A model generated the notes under the pieces. It searched no databases, had not been told where the DNA came from, and saw nothing but the letters and a program-made list of their open reading frames with translations. 64,000 nt of DNA from a virus, in the IMG/VR virus record IMGVR_UViG_3300021378_001718, positions 1 through 64,000 of that record. One strand, written 5' to 3'. The number at the start of each line of letters is the position of its first letter. Within the stretch, counting starts at the first letter, position 1. This document shows, piece after piece, positions 1-9,479 of this stretch. A program made the translations under genes and the position numbers.

Positions 1-2
1 GT

Positions 3-500
3 ACTGCTACTTATGTTGGTGATGAACATGCGGCACTTGCTGTATTAATCAACAGAGTTGCAAACTTAATCGCACAAAGAACACGTAGAGGCGCAGGTAA
101 CTGGGCTGTTGTGAGTTCTGCGGCCTTAACTGTGTTACAATCTGCTACTACATCAGCATTTGCACGTACAACTGAAGGTACTTTTGAAGCACCTACTAAC
201 ACTAAATTTGTTGGTACGTTGAACGGCGCTATGCGTGTTTTCGTTGATTCATATGCTCCTGATACTCAAGCAGTATTAGTTGGATATAAAGGATCATCTG
301 AAACTGATGCGGCGGCTTTCTATTGCCCATATATTCCATTAATGAGCAGTGGAGTTGTACTAGATCCAGCAACATTCGAACCAGTCGTTTCATTTATGAC
401 ACGTTACGGATATGTAGAGTTAACTAACACTGCATCATCATTCGGTAACGCGGCTGACTATGTTGGTGAAATCGCAGTTGCAAACTTAACTTTCCAATAA
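3..500 (+). CDS. 23: Major capsid protein, gp23-like (5' truncated)
   Basis: This is the C-terminal 165 residues of the T4-type major head protein that forms the capsid hexamers; its start lies before the window. The frame is open from base 3. It reads NLIAQRTRRGAGNW, then a strand with VDSYAPD, VGYKGSSETDAAAFYCPYIP, and a final FMTRYGYVEL. These match the order of conserved C-terminal gp23 blocks (VGYKG, YCPY, KTRYG). It is followed directly by an intrinsic terminator, as expected for the end of a head operon. I am confident of the family; the symbol follows T4 usage. Confidence 0.93.
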   Translation, partial: TATYVGDEHAALAVLINRVANLIAQRTRRGAGNWAVVSSAALTVLQSATTSAFARTTEGTFEAPTNTKFVGTLNGAMRVFVDSYAPDTQAVLVGYKGSSETDAAAFYCPYIPLMSSGVVLDPATFEPVVSFMTRYGYVELTNTASSFGNAADYVGEIAVANLTFQ

Positions 501-538
501 GCCGATTATCTGATAATCAACTTATTAAAATAAGTTTT

Positions 539-569
539 AGGAAGAGTCTTTTAGGCTCTTCCTTTTTTT
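539..569 (+). terminator. Intrinsic terminator after the capsid gene
   Basis: The 8-bp perfect stem AGGAAGAG/CTCTTCCT has a 9-nt loop and runs straight into seven T residues. It lies 39 nt after the capsid stop codon. Confidence 0.9.
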
Positions 570-586
570 GTGGCTACCCAAAATCG

Positions 587-595
587 TATTAAATA
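587..595 (+). promoter_or_regulatory. T4-type late promoter (TATTAAATA)
   Basis: Matches the TATAAATA late -10 element. It lies just upstream of, and almost abuts, a sigma70 promoter for the same gene (start 650). Confidence 0.55.
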
Positions 596-596
596 C

Positions 597-625
597 TTGA
601 CAATACTTCCCTAAGGTCGTATAAT
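597..625 (+). promoter_or_regulatory. Sigma70-type promoter
   Basis: Perfect -35 TTGACA (597-602), 17-nt spacer, perfect -10 TATAAT (620-625), 24 nt before the start at 650. The upstream GGCTACCCAAAAT (572-584) recurs exactly at 45474-45486 before another promoter. Confidence 0.85.
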
Positions 626-649
626 AGTATATCAGTATGGAGAATATAT

Positions 650-1582
650 ATGGCAAAAAGAATTTTTAGAATTGAAGCCGGTAGATACGGCGGAGAAATG
701 GTTATCGGAGAAGTCGATAAAGAATTTGTAGAACAGTTTATCAATGAAGGAGAAGGTGAATTAATAGAACACCTTACAAGCACAGATGATATGGACTTTG
801 AGGGTATATTACCTAAGAAAGATTATTACATGTGGGAGTGTGATGATATCGAACATATAAATTCTGCATATGCTGATAGCGGGTTCGTTGTAACAGAAGT
901 AACTAACGAAGAAAGTAAGTTTGATTACTCTGAATCTGAGACTGACTTTGAGCCAGTAGGTTGTCTATATAGTAGAGAAGCATATTCACAAGATGAAATG
1001 CCTGATGATGAAGACATTAAAGACGATGATGATTATGTACCTGTAATTAACTTTCATAGTGGAGAAAAAGGTAACTTCGGTTGTTGGTTTGTAGAAACAG
1101 ATGGCGAACCTTTTGACAAATATAAATTCACATATGGAATTGTTGAAACTAACATGGGAGAATTTGTTGACTCTGCATACTACGACGGAGAAGAGTTAGA
1201 GACAGATTATGACTATGCTGAAAGCCTAGGTAAAGGATACTACGCATCAGTAGGTTACTTGAACAAACGTTGGCACGACTCATATGACAAATACACTGCA
1301 AAAAACTTAGACCCTATGTATTGGGAAGACTTTAATGATACAGTAGATTATGAAAAGAAAGAAGCATCGACTACAGTAGCATTGAATATTTCAGCAGAAG
1401 AAATCGTAGGGGAAGTAGGCACAATTGAAAACCCAGGTGAAGTCGATCCTACAATCGAACCTATCGATAAACCACCTGTTGTTAGTCAACAAGAAGCAGA
1501 TTCTTATAAAGAACTACAAGATCAACTGACTCAACTCAATGGACACGATGATGGTAGAGGAGAAGAAGGCGAAGAACTCTAA
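650..1582 (+). CDS. Acidic hypothetical protein, 310 aa
   Basis: I do not recognise a family. The protein is strongly acidic (several runs of Asp/Glu around residues 115-130) and rich in Tyr and Gly. It has a repeated feel (EAGRYGGEM, EFVDSAYYDGEEL) and a low-complexity Glu/Gly tail. No signal peptide or membrane segment is seen. It is preceded by both a sigma70 and a late-type promoter, so it may be made throughout infection. The next gene starts directly after its stop codon, so the two are probably co-translated. Its place next to the capsid gene would fit a head-associated or assembly role, but that is only inference from position. Confidence 0.85.
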   Translation: MAKRIFRIEAGRYGGEMVIGEVDKEFVEQFINEGEGELIEHLTSTDDMDFEGILPKKDYYMWECDDIEHINSAYADSGFVVTEVTNEESKFDYSESETDFEPVGCLYSREAYSQDEMPDDEDIKDDDDYVPVINFHSGEKGNFGCWFVETDGEPFDKYKFTYGIVETNMGEFVDSAYYDGEELETDYDYAESLGKGYYASVGYLNKRWHDSYDKYTAKNLDPMYWEDFNDTVDYEKKEASTTVALNISAEEIVGEVGTIENPGEVDPTIEPIDKPPVVSQQEADSYKELQDQLTQLNGHDDGRGEEGEEL

Positions 1583-2296
1583 ATGGCTAGATGTCGTCCA
1601 GAAGATTGTAATTTAGAAACAGACAACTTAACTATAATTTGGTACCACAATTATTCAGGTGGTAAGTTTATGGCTAATTGTCTAAGTCTATCTGATCACG
1701 GCTTATTCGGTCATAGGGAAATGACTGAAGCACAACTTAGAGGAGAATTCTCTCCAGATGACAAATTAAATTATTTGTTAGGTCAAATATCTGAAATAGA
1801 AAAAGGAATCTTTTGGACTGATCTTAATATATCTGACAATTTCTTTTTTGGTTTTGATAAAAAAGAATACCTTGATCCATGGAGAGGCATCACTTATTTT
1901 GATTATGTTAAAGATGTATCGAACAGTGATTATAAATTCTTTATAGCATCACATTTTAATCCTGAAGTCATTGAAATTAAAAAGATTTGGAAGAATGCAA
2001 ATATTATTTTGTTTACACATCCACATGATTATGTAGAAAAACGAGCAAAGAATGACCCTCAAATTAGTGTCTTCTATGATAGACTAGTTGACTATGAAGA
2101 AAACTTAGCAGAAATGAGAGCATTGCCTAACGTTGTTTATGAATTTGATGTACGAAAGTATGAATCAGAAACTGAAACGTTAGATGCAGTTAAAGAAATG
2201 TATGATCTATTAGGAATCAGAGGGTATGATAGAGAAAAATTATCTATCTATTACAATGATTGGTACAATAAAATAGAAGAAATTAAATACGTATAG
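1583..2296 (+). CDS. Sulfotransferase-like / P-loop hypothetical protein
   Basis: A 237-aa protein whose N-terminus (TIIWYHNYSGGKFMANCLSL) looks like a strand-loop-helix nucleotide or PAPS-binding segment. Its C-terminus (ALPNVVYEFDVRKY, then MYDLLGI and a terminal Tyr-rich helix) resembles the end of small phage sulfotransferase-like proteins. The conserved 3'-phosphate loop (RDP) is not clear, so activity is uncertain. It starts at the base after the stop of the acidic protein gene and its 3' end overlaps the opposing HNH-like gene by 14 nt. Confidence 0.6.
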   Translation: MARCRPEDCNLETDNLTIIWYHNYSGGKFMANCLSLSDHGLFGHREMTEAQLRGEFSPDDKLNYLLGQISEIEKGIFWTDLNISDNFFFGFDKKEYLDPWRGITYFDYVKDVSNSDYKFFIASHFNPEVIEIKKIWKNANIILFTHPHDYVEKRAKNDPQISVFYDRLVDYEENLAEMRALPNVVYEFDVRKYESETETLDAVKEMYDLLGIRGYDREKLSIYYNDWYNKIEEIKYV

Positions 2297-2636
2297 TAGA
2301 ATCTACTGGGGTATCCATCAGTTTTTGACTTTCTCTTATTTTCTTTTTTCTTAGTCTACTACAGTTTGCACAAACTGTCAATATATTTTCTTTTGTTTTA
2401 TTCATAGGATTAAAATCTCTATATGCAATATCTAACTGAATCATGTCTTCAGGTACAAATCCACACTCAATACACATTGTATTCTTCTTTGGTATCTTTT
2501 TATTATAGATTGCTTTAGCACAATCTACACAATATTTGTGCCATTTTTGAAAGCCATGTTTACTGACTCCATTAGGTTTAGCAAAAGAAATGTTGCAACT
2601 AGTGCATTTTGGTCTAACTGGTTGTCTTGTAAGCAT
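2283..2636 (-). CDS. Zinc-binding HNH-like protein
   Basis: 117 aa with two zinc-knuckle pairs: CTSC (11-14) with CVDC, then CIEC with CANC. The second half has the layout of an HNH endonuclease (CxxC, QLD, an N, then CxxC plus a basic helix RLRKKK). The catalytic DH is replaced by a DIAYRD segment, so nuclease activity is doubtful. It lies alone on the minus strand between structural genes, a typical place for phage homing endonucleases. A late promoter element sits exactly 5 nt before its ATG. Confidence 0.65.
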   Translation of the reverse strand: MLTRQPVRPKCTSCNISFAKPNGVSKHGFQKWHKYCVDCAKAIYNKKIPKKNTMCIECGFVPEDMIQLDIAYRDFNPMNKTKENILTVCANCSRLRKKKIRESQKLMDTPVDSTIRI

Positions 2637-2641
2637 AATTT

Positions 2642-2649
2642 TATTTATT
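2642..2649 (-). promoter_or_regulatory. T4-type late promoter, 5 nt from ATG
   Basis: AATAAATA on the minus strand, then AAATT, then the ATG of the HNH-like gene. The expected start site is the A of the ATG (leaderless). Confidence 0.6.
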
Positions 2650-2699
2650 AAAAAAGTGCTGTAGGGTTCTTTTTTATAAGGTAATTTTTATTATATCAG

Positions 2700-2707
2700 C
2701 ATAAATA
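2700..2707 (+). promoter_or_regulatory. T4-type late promoter
   Basis: CATAAATA 25 nt before the fibre gene at 2733. The following bases (ATAAATACAAGATATAA) are nearly the same as those at the minus-strand late promoter near 55301. Confidence 0.75.
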
Positions 2708-2732
2708 CAAGATATAATAATGGAATCAACAC

Positions 2733-4259
2733 ATGGCCGCAGATAAATTTAATTCATTAACAGGATATTCAGCAGGGTTACCCCCTATTGATATAGTAGC
2801 CGCTAACGGAAATATAGTTACAAATCATAACTATCCAGCAGGTAATGTTACATCTAATAAAATCTATGCAAACAATTACTACTATGCAAATGGTGCGGCG
2901 TTTTCAAGTGATCCAGCCGGAGCAAACACTGAAATACAATTTAATAACAATGGTGTATTTGGAGCAAGTGCAAATTTAGTATTTGATACTGCAACTAGCA
3001 GAATTATAACACGTAATGCTACAGTATTAGGTGAAACACTATTAGGAGATGCACAGACTGTTTCTATACAAGGTGGTGTAAACGGATATGTTTTACAAAC
3101 AGACGGAGCAGGTGGATTAAGTTGGACAGCACAAACAGGTGGAGGCGGAGGCGGTAATGGTACCCCTGGTGGATCCAACATGCAAGTTCAGTTTAATAGT
3201 GCAGGAGCATTTGCAGGTGATGCAGGTTTCATTTATGATACAGATACTAATCTTTTAACAGCAACATCACTTGCAGGTGAAGGTGGTAACATATCTAATG
3301 TTACATATGCAAACATTACTGGCATAGGTAATATCTCAGCAGTCAATCTTACTGGAGCAGATAATACTGTTTTATATGCTAACGGTGTGTTTGCAGATAT
3401 CTCAGCAGGAGCAAGTGCAAACTTTGCAAACTTTGCGGGTAATCTTACAGTTGCTAGTCAACCAAACATTACATCTGTAGGTACGTTAACAGGGCTTCAA
3501 GTCGGAGGGGGATTATCTGTAGTAGGTAACATCGGTGGAGCCAATATTGCAATCACAGACACTGCTACATTTACAGGTCCAGTAGTCATTGACTCACTTG
3601 GTAATCTTACAGTACAAGGTAATGCAAACTTACAGACTTCACCTAACATAGAACTTCCAGTAGCAAACTTACACATTGACGGCGGACTCAACGGATATGT
3701 ATTAGCAACTGACGGAGCAGGTGGATTAAGTTGGACTCTTAATTCAGGTGGCGGTGGCGGTGGATCACCCGGCGGTGCTAACACACAGATGCAGTTTAAT
3801 GACGGTGGACTATTTGGTGGAGATGCCAACGTAGTTTACAACAAGTCAACTAACACAATGACAATGGCAGGCACTCTTGTTGCCAACAACATGACAGTTG
3901 GATCAGGTGCATACTCATTTAGAACAACTAAAGTTGCAACAGGTGTATCAACAACTACATCAGCAGTAGAAATCTGTGCAACAGAAGCATCTACTGTGTC
4001 AGCAGTCGATTACACAATCGTTGCTACTGATGCGGCTAACTCATCTAGGCAAACAGTTAAGATTACATCAGCAGTATACGGAACAACAGTTAACTATTCA
4101 GAATACGCAACTATTTCTGTAGGAAGTTTACTTGCTGATTTTGCAGTAACTTATGTTCCGGGAGATGCTTTTAGAAATGCTCAGGTAGTATTATATGCTA
4201 CTCCGGCAACTACTAACAGCACAACTTACAAAATTCTATTAGAAGAATATTCTTCTTAA
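2733..4259 (+). CDS. Tail fibre / adhesin-like structural protein (508 aa)
   Basis: First of five plus-strand fibre genes. The N-terminus (KFNSLTGYSAGLPP) is a version of the FNSVxGFSVGETP motif at the start of two later fibres, so it is probably the virion-docking end. The middle holds two copies of a module with a Gly hinge (GGGGG...PGG) followed by QFNxxGxFGGDA and YDxxTNxL, plus QPNITSVGTL repeats. The end (GDAFRNAQVVLYATPATTNST) is a beta-rich tip shared in form with the 9480 gene. Composition is Gly/Ala/Thr/Asn-rich with no Cys-rich tip. It is likely a distal tail fibre or decoration protein, expressed late from the promoter at 2700. Confidence 0.85.
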   Translation: MAADKFNSLTGYSAGLPPIDIVAANGNIVTNHNYPAGNVTSNKIYANNYYYANGAAFSSDPAGANTEIQFNNNGVFGASANLVFDTATSRIITRNATVLGETLLGDAQTVSIQGGVNGYVLQTDGAGGLSWTAQTGGGGGGNGTPGGSNMQVQFNSAGAFAGDAGFIYDTDTNLLTATSLAGEGGNISNVTYANITGIGNISAVNLTGADNTVLYANGVFADISAGASANFANFAGNLTVASQPNITSVGTLTGLQVGGGLSVVGNIGGANIAITDTATFTGPVVIDSLGNLTVQGNANLQTSPNIELPVANLHIDGGLNGYVLATDGAGGLSWTLNSGGGGGGSPGGANTQMQFNDGGLFGGDANVVYNKSTNTMTMAGTLVANNMTVGSGAYSFRTTKVATGVSTTTSAVEICATEASTVSAVDYTIVATDAANSSRQTVKITSAVYGTTVNYSEYATISVGSLLADFAVTYVPGDAFRNAQVVLYATPATTNSTTYKILLEEYSS

Positions 4260-4310
4260 CAAATAAAAGGGCAAAAAAGGGTATATTAGCACTCTTTATT
4301 GAAACAAAAT

Positions 4311-4318
4311 ACTAAATA
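4311..4318 (+). promoter_or_regulatory. T4-type late promoter
   Basis: ACTAAATA 27 nt before the start at 4346, leaving room for the GGAG ribosome site at about 4333. Confidence 0.75.
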
Positions 4319-4345
4319 CTTATTATAGTTTACGGAGACCAAACC

Positions 4346-6526
4346 ATGGCAATCAAAGCATTTAACTCGGTAGCGGGATTCTCAGTAGGAGAAACACCGG
4401 CCAACATAATTTTATCGAACGGAATGATCACTACGAATGGAGCAACGTTTACAGCAAACATTGCGGCATTAGGTGTTCTTACCGACAATTTATACTACGC
4501 AAACGGCGTACGCTGGGACTTACAAGAACCAGCCGGAGCAAACACTCAAATACAGTTTAATAATGACTCAGATTTTGGAGCATCATCTAAATTAGTATTT
4601 GATACCGCAGTAAGCAACTTAAACGTTGACGGAAATCTTAACTTAACAACAGGTAAGTATTACGGTGACGGTAGTCAGTTAACAGGTATTGACGCAACAG
4701 GTATTCAAAATGGAACATCTAATGTTCGTATACCAGCCGCAGATGGCAACATTGAATTAAATGTTGATGGCGGCTTAGAAGCAAACATTACTTCAACAGG
4801 AGTTAATGTTGCAGGTACATTAAACGTAGTAGGTGTTATTACATCACCTAGTACATCTGGTGCTATCGACATAGCATTAGGAACTCCGACTCAAGGATCT
4901 TTAACATCTAACGCATTGACTTTAACAACAGCATCATCGGTCTCCAACTCAATTGCTCAGTTAAACAATATCTTAGGTAAATTAGTTCCAAGTAGTCCTC
5001 CTGACTTCCCGGCTAGTCAGACTATCGCAATCCAAAGTACTTCATCGTACAGAATGGCAGATGGATTTACTCAGCCAGATAATACAGCAGGTGGATCAGC
5101 GGCAGTGGCTGCAGGTTCAACAGTATCTAAAACACGTAGATCATCAACATATAATGTTAATGCTATTACAAACGCAGGCCCAGGTGATTCAGGAACAATC
5201 TCTGTTCAATTGAATGGTTCAGCCGCAGGTAGCAGAACTTTAACTACTTCTTTAGACGGAGCAGGTACATACAGTAACTTGATCATATCTAATAACGTAG
5301 ACTATAATTCAATTGATTCAAGTGTAGCGGCAGGCTTCTGGTCAGTCTTTACATCAGATGCATCAGGAACTGTAAACAGTGGTTGGAACGAAGTATTAAT
5401 AGATGATACTGCAACAACTTCATCTAATAAAGATACATGGTACTATGACAATTCTTCTCCTGGTACACCTCAGTTTACATCTACATCAATTACAGTAGAT
5501 TCAACACCAAGTTATACATACAGTTCAACTGTACAGCATTATAACAATACGAATGTCTTCCCAATAGCATTTAATGTTAACAGATTATCTGGTAATATGT
5601 ATCCAACAAGTGATACATTTGTTACAGGATCATCCGGTGGAGCATTTAGTTCACCTACTAGTGTAACATATTCAACTGCTGGAGTAACAACTCCACTAGC
5701 GGCTCAGTTACACGTAGCATCAGGAAGTCAAGCAGTAACAACATCTGCTTCAATTATATCAGGATTCGGATCAAGTGCAAGTGGACCTTCAGTAAATGTT
5801 TTCAACTCTTATGCAACAGGTGCTCAAACATTTAACCCGGGTTCAATAGTACTTTATAAAACAGGTACGTCATCTTCTTCAAGCAGAATCGAAGAAGCAA
5901 ACGTATATATTGGTTCAACAATTGGTTCAGGAGCAGGGTTAGCACAAAGAATTATTAATCCAGGATCAACTAATACTCCTTCTTTCTCTGCAAGTGCAAC
6001 TGTGTTTAACAGTGAATCTTCAACATTAGAGACATATGACTCTACAGTTGTAGCAGATGTATTGAGCCATGATGAGACAGATTATTCTTCTGGTTACTTA
6101 CCAGTAGGACCTGACTTATCAGGTGGTACTAGAAGTGGAACACAATACTTTACATTCAAATTTATTAGAACTTCAGTTTCTAAATTTGATCTTAAATTTT
6201 CAGGAACAATTGCAGGTGCATGGGTAGCAGTACCCGGCTCTACAATCGATGCCGCATCTTCATTAAACGGATGGGTTGAATTGACAACAGCATATGCTGG
6301 GTCAGGTGTCCCTGGAGCAAACACAGGAGCTGGTGGTAACGGTTCAGATGGTTGTGCATTAGGAGGAACAATTACAACAGGTAGTTCCGTAACTAATGAA
6401 TCAACAACAGCAACATTTGGTACAGTTAGTACATCATCTACAGCAACAAACGAAATTTATGTTCGTATTGCATTGACATCGGGTCAATCAATTTCAGCAT
6501 TATCATTAGAATCAGCGAGTAACTAA
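4346..6526 (+). CDS. Tail fibre-like structural protein with Ser/Thr-rich tip (726 aa)
   Basis: Begins with the shared docking motif FNSVAGFSVGETP. It then has one QFNNDSDFGASSKLVFD module and a segment GNGSQLTGIDATGIQNGTSN-like that recurs in the next gene. From about residue 190 it changes to a long Ser/Thr/Asn-rich region without the usual repeats, ending in a Gly-rich, beta-strand-like C-terminus. This looks like a fibre with a large receptor-binding or carbohydrate-contacting tip. The gene stops 2 nt before the next starts, so the two are probably translated together. The start has a good GGAG site. Confidence 0.83.
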   Translation: MAIKAFNSVAGFSVGETPANIILSNGMITTNGATFTANIAALGVLTDNLYYANGVRWDLQEPAGANTQIQFNNDSDFGASSKLVFDTAVSNLNVDGNLNLTTGKYYGDGSQLTGIDATGIQNGTSNVRIPAADGNIELNVDGGLEANITSTGVNVAGTLNVVGVITSPSTSGAIDIALGTPTQGSLTSNALTLTTASSVSNSIAQLNNILGKLVPSSPPDFPASQTIAIQSTSSYRMADGFTQPDNTAGGSAAVAAGSTVSKTRRSSTYNVNAITNAGPGDSGTISVQLNGSAAGSRTLTTSLDGAGTYSNLIISNNVDYNSIDSSVAAGFWSVFTSDASGTVNSGWNEVLIDDTATTSSNKDTWYYDNSSPGTPQFTSTSITVDSTPSYTYSSTVQHYNNTNVFPIAFNVNRLSGNMYPTSDTFVTGSSGGAFSSPTSVTYSTAGVTTPLAAQLHVASGSQAVTTSASIISGFGSSASGPSVNVFNSYATGAQTFNPGSIVLYKTGTSSSSSRIEEANVYIGSTIGSGAGLAQRIINPGSTNTPSFSASATVFNSESSTLETYDSTVVADVLSHDETDYSSGYLPVGPDLSGGTRSGTQYFTFKFIRTSVSKFDLKFSGTIAGAWVAVPGSTIDAASSLNGWVELTTAYAGSGVPGANTGAGGNGSDGCALGGTITTGSSVTNESTTATFGTVSTSSTATNEIYVRIALTSGQSISALSLESASN

Positions 6527-6528
6527 AA

Positions 6529-9477
6529 ATGAGTATACCTATTTCACAAAAAGTTGACCTACTTTACAAACAGGCATTTGGTGTCACTAAGACTGACACA
6601 GAAGCAAATAAAAGCCCAAGTAACGAGGCGATAGCAAGTCCACTACTTAATCGTGGTGATACTCTATGGACTCAGGCTGATCAGATACCAGGTGTAGCGG
6701 CCGCAACAGCAGGCATTGTTACAGCATACACTGGAACTGGCGCACAAGAGTGTGTTGCAGATAACACAACTGTCCCAGTTGGGGGTGTTTACCCTACTTG
6801 GAAGACTAACTTAACTTACTGGATCCCAGCAGAATTTGGTGCGACTTATTCTGTATCCGTTTATGTAGACGATTCAGGAGCCGCAGATCCAACTTCATCA
6901 GGTACTCAAATATTTGGTGCTGGTTCAGGTGGTACAGGTGAGTTTTACTATAACTATCAATCAGGTGTTCTAAACTTTATCGGAGAAACAATTCCGGCTG
7001 CCTTAACAAGTAGTAAAGTTCTTTATATCGTAGGTTACAGATACATTGGTAAAACAGGTGTTAATAATCTACCTGATTCACAGATCGGTAACTTAGATAT
7101 AACTAACCAAACAGTTACAGGACAAGTTGTAGATGCTAACATCATCCTTACTCCAAACGGAACAGGACAAGTTGTTACTTCAGGTAATGTAACAGCATCA
7201 TTCTTTTATGGTAATGGTTCTCAGTTAACAGGTATTGACGCAACAGGAATTCAAAACGGAACATCTAATGTTCGTATACCAGTCGCAGACGGCAACGTAG
7301 AATTAAATGTTGATGGTGGACTAACAGCAAACGTTACTGACACTGGCATAGTAATGACTAATGGTAATTTAGACCTTGGCAATGTGATTGCTACTGGTGT
7401 AGGTACATTTACAGGAAATGTTGCAGGTGGAAACATCAGCACAGCCGGTATCTTAGCAGTAACTGGAAATGCTACTGCAGGTAACGTAGCAGGTGGAAAC
7501 TTAGTTTCAGCACCATTCCTTACAGGTACATTAATAGACGGCACCTCAAATGTCGAAATTACAACTAATGCTAATATTGATTTAACAGCAAAAGGAAACA
7601 CAACTGCTGTAATCAGTGATACTGGCGCAAATGTTACTGGTACTTTTAATGCAAACGGCGTAGCAACATTAGGTTCAGTCGTAACAGCACAAGTAACAGG
7701 TGCAGGCAGTGGTAACTTAACATTAACAGCGGGTTCATCAGATGACTACGTTGAAATCAGACCTACAGGAACTGGACAAGTTCACGTTGGTGGTTTCAAA
7801 ATTGAATCATTGGGAACTCCAACTGCATCAACAGATGCGGCAACAAAACAATATGTAGATGATTTAGCACAAGGTCTTGCTATTCAAGCACCAGCAATCG
7901 TAGCATCAACAGGAACACTAGCAACAATGTCTGGTGGTACTGTAACATATGACAATGGTACAGCAGGTGTTGGAGCAACATTAACAATTTCAGGTGACAC
8001 AATAACAGCAATAGACGGTGTTACATTATCAACTGATGATCGTATCGTTATTAAAGACGAATCAACATCAGCACATAATGGTATCTACACTTACACAAGT
8101 TCAACTGTTTTGACAAGAGCAACAGACTTTGACACTCCAACTGAAATGGCTGGCGGTGACTTTGTATTCATTCAACAAGGTACATTATATAATGACACTG
8201 GTTGGGTAATGACTGATCCAGTAGCAACAGTTGGTACTTCAGATGTAACTTTCGTACAGTTCTCTGGTGCAGGATCATTCACAGCAGGTGCAGGTCTTAC
8301 ATTAACTGGCACTGAATTCTCTGTAAATACAGATAATACAACTACAGACATTCAAGGTGGAAACGTAGTTGTTAAAACTTCTGCTCAGTTTACTACTCCA
8401 GATATTGGAGCGGCAACTGGTACAAGTTTAACAGCAACAGGTAACGTAGCAGGTGGAAACTTAACAACAGCAGGTGTTGTAAGTGCAACTGGTAATGTAA
8501 TCGGTGGTAATTTAACAACAGGTGGACTTGTTCTTGCTACTGGTACTGTAACTGGTTCTGCATTGATCACAGGTGGTACAGTAACTGCAACAGGTAACGT
8601 AGCAGGTGGAAACATCACTACTGGAGCAAAAGTTGTAGCAGTAGGAAACATTGATTCAACATCAGGCATCTTTAATGGTGACGGTTTTGGACTATCAAAT
8701 ATCCCAGCCGCAAATATCACAGGCTTAAGTCTATCAGGCATTGCAAATGGTACATCTAATGTAGATATCGCATCAGCAGACGGTAACGTCACAATGGGTG
8801 TTAACGGAGTTGCTGACATAGTAATCGTAGCAGATGACGGAATTGAAGTTAAAGGTACAACTAAATCAAGTGGTACAGTAACTGCACCCGCATTTACTGC
8901 AAACACAGGTATCTTTACTGGAGACGGCTCAGGTCTGTCTGCTATAGCAGGTGCTAATGTAACTGGACAAGTAAACTTCGCCGCAACTGCAAACGCAGTA
9001 GCAGGTGGAAACGTATCTGGTCAAGTAGCAAACGCACTTGTCTCAGGAACAGTATATACAGCGGCACAACCGAATATCACTTCAGTAGGTACTCTAACAA
9101 GTGTCGTAGTAAGTGGTACTGCTAATGTAGCAGGTAATGTAAACATTGGTGCTAGTGAGATTTCAACATTAGCGGCAGGAACAGTAACAACTACAACTAC
9201 TTCTCAGACAACACTTGCAAGTTTTGCAGTATCAGGCGTCAATGGAATAGAGTTTTTAGTTAAAGGTAGAGATGCAACAACAGGTAATACTTCTGTAGCA
9301 TCAGTACTTTGTGTTACAGACGGTTCAACAGTTGATTTTGTTACATACGGGCAATCATTCTTAACAGGATCACCCGGAGTACTAGCAGTAGGACTGAGTG
9401 GTAGTGATTTAGAACTACTTGTCACACCTACAGCAACCAACTCAACAGTTTGGGTTACACAATATAGGTTTATTTAA
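6529..9477 (+). CDS. Long tail fibre-like protein (982 aa)
   Basis: The N-terminus (to about residue 190) is a different docking domain, beginning MSIPISQKVDLLYKQAFGVT and carrying LLNRGDTLWTQADQIP. Next come TGIDATGIQNGTSN modules and many short TGNVAGGN repeats of beta-helix type. A TDAATKQYVDDLAQGLAIQAP block follows, with a domain of about 150 residues after it (YDNGTAGVGATLT, FDTPTEMAGGDFVFIQQGT) that is present again in the 11105 gene. The protein ends in a beta-sandwich-like tip. It is preceded by the 4346 gene with a 2-nt gap. A fibre shaft plus tip is the best reading. Confidence 0.85.
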   Translation: MSIPISQKVDLLYKQAFGVTKTDTEANKSPSNEAIASPLLNRGDTLWTQADQIPGVAAATAGIVTAYTGTGAQECVADNTTVPVGGVYPTWKTNLTYWIPAEFGATYSVSVYVDDSGAADPTSSGTQIFGAGSGGTGEFYYNYQSGVLNFIGETIPAALTSSKVLYIVGYRYIGKTGVNNLPDSQIGNLDITNQTVTGQVVDANIILTPNGTGQVVTSGNVTASFFYGNGSQLTGIDATGIQNGTSNVRIPVADGNVELNVDGGLTANVTDTGIVMTNGNLDLGNVIATGVGTFTGNVAGGNISTAGILAVTGNATAGNVAGGNLVSAPFLTGTLIDGTSNVEITTNANIDLTAKGNTTAVISDTGANVTGTFNANGVATLGSVVTAQVTGAGSGNLTLTAGSSDDYVEIRPTGTGQVHVGGFKIESLGTPTASTDAATKQYVDDLAQGLAIQAPAIVASTGTLATMSGGTVTYDNGTAGVGATLTISGDTITAIDGVTLSTDDRIVIKDESTSAHNGIYTYTSSTVLTRATDFDTPTEMAGGDFVFIQQGTLYNDTGWVMTDPVATVGTSDVTFVQFSGAGSFTAGAGLTLTGTEFSVNTDNTTTDIQGGNVVVKTSAQFTTPDIGAATGTSLTATGNVAGGNLTTAGVVSATGNVIGGNLTTGGLVLATGTVTGSALITGGTVTATGNVAGGNITTGAKVVAVGNIDSTSGIFNGDGFGLSNIPAANITGLSLSGIANGTSNVDIASADGNVTMGVNGVADIVIVADDGIEVKGTTKSSGTVTAPAFTANTGIFTGDGSGLSAIAGANVTGQVNFAATANAVAGGNVSGQVANALVSGTVYTAAQPNITSVGTLTSVVVSGTANVAGNVNIGASEISTLAAGTVTTTTTSQTTLASFAVSGVNGIEFLVKGRDATTGNTSVASVLCVTDGSTVDFVTYGQSFLTGSPGVLAVGLSGSDLELLVTPTATNSTVWVTQYRFI

Positions 9478-9479
9478 TA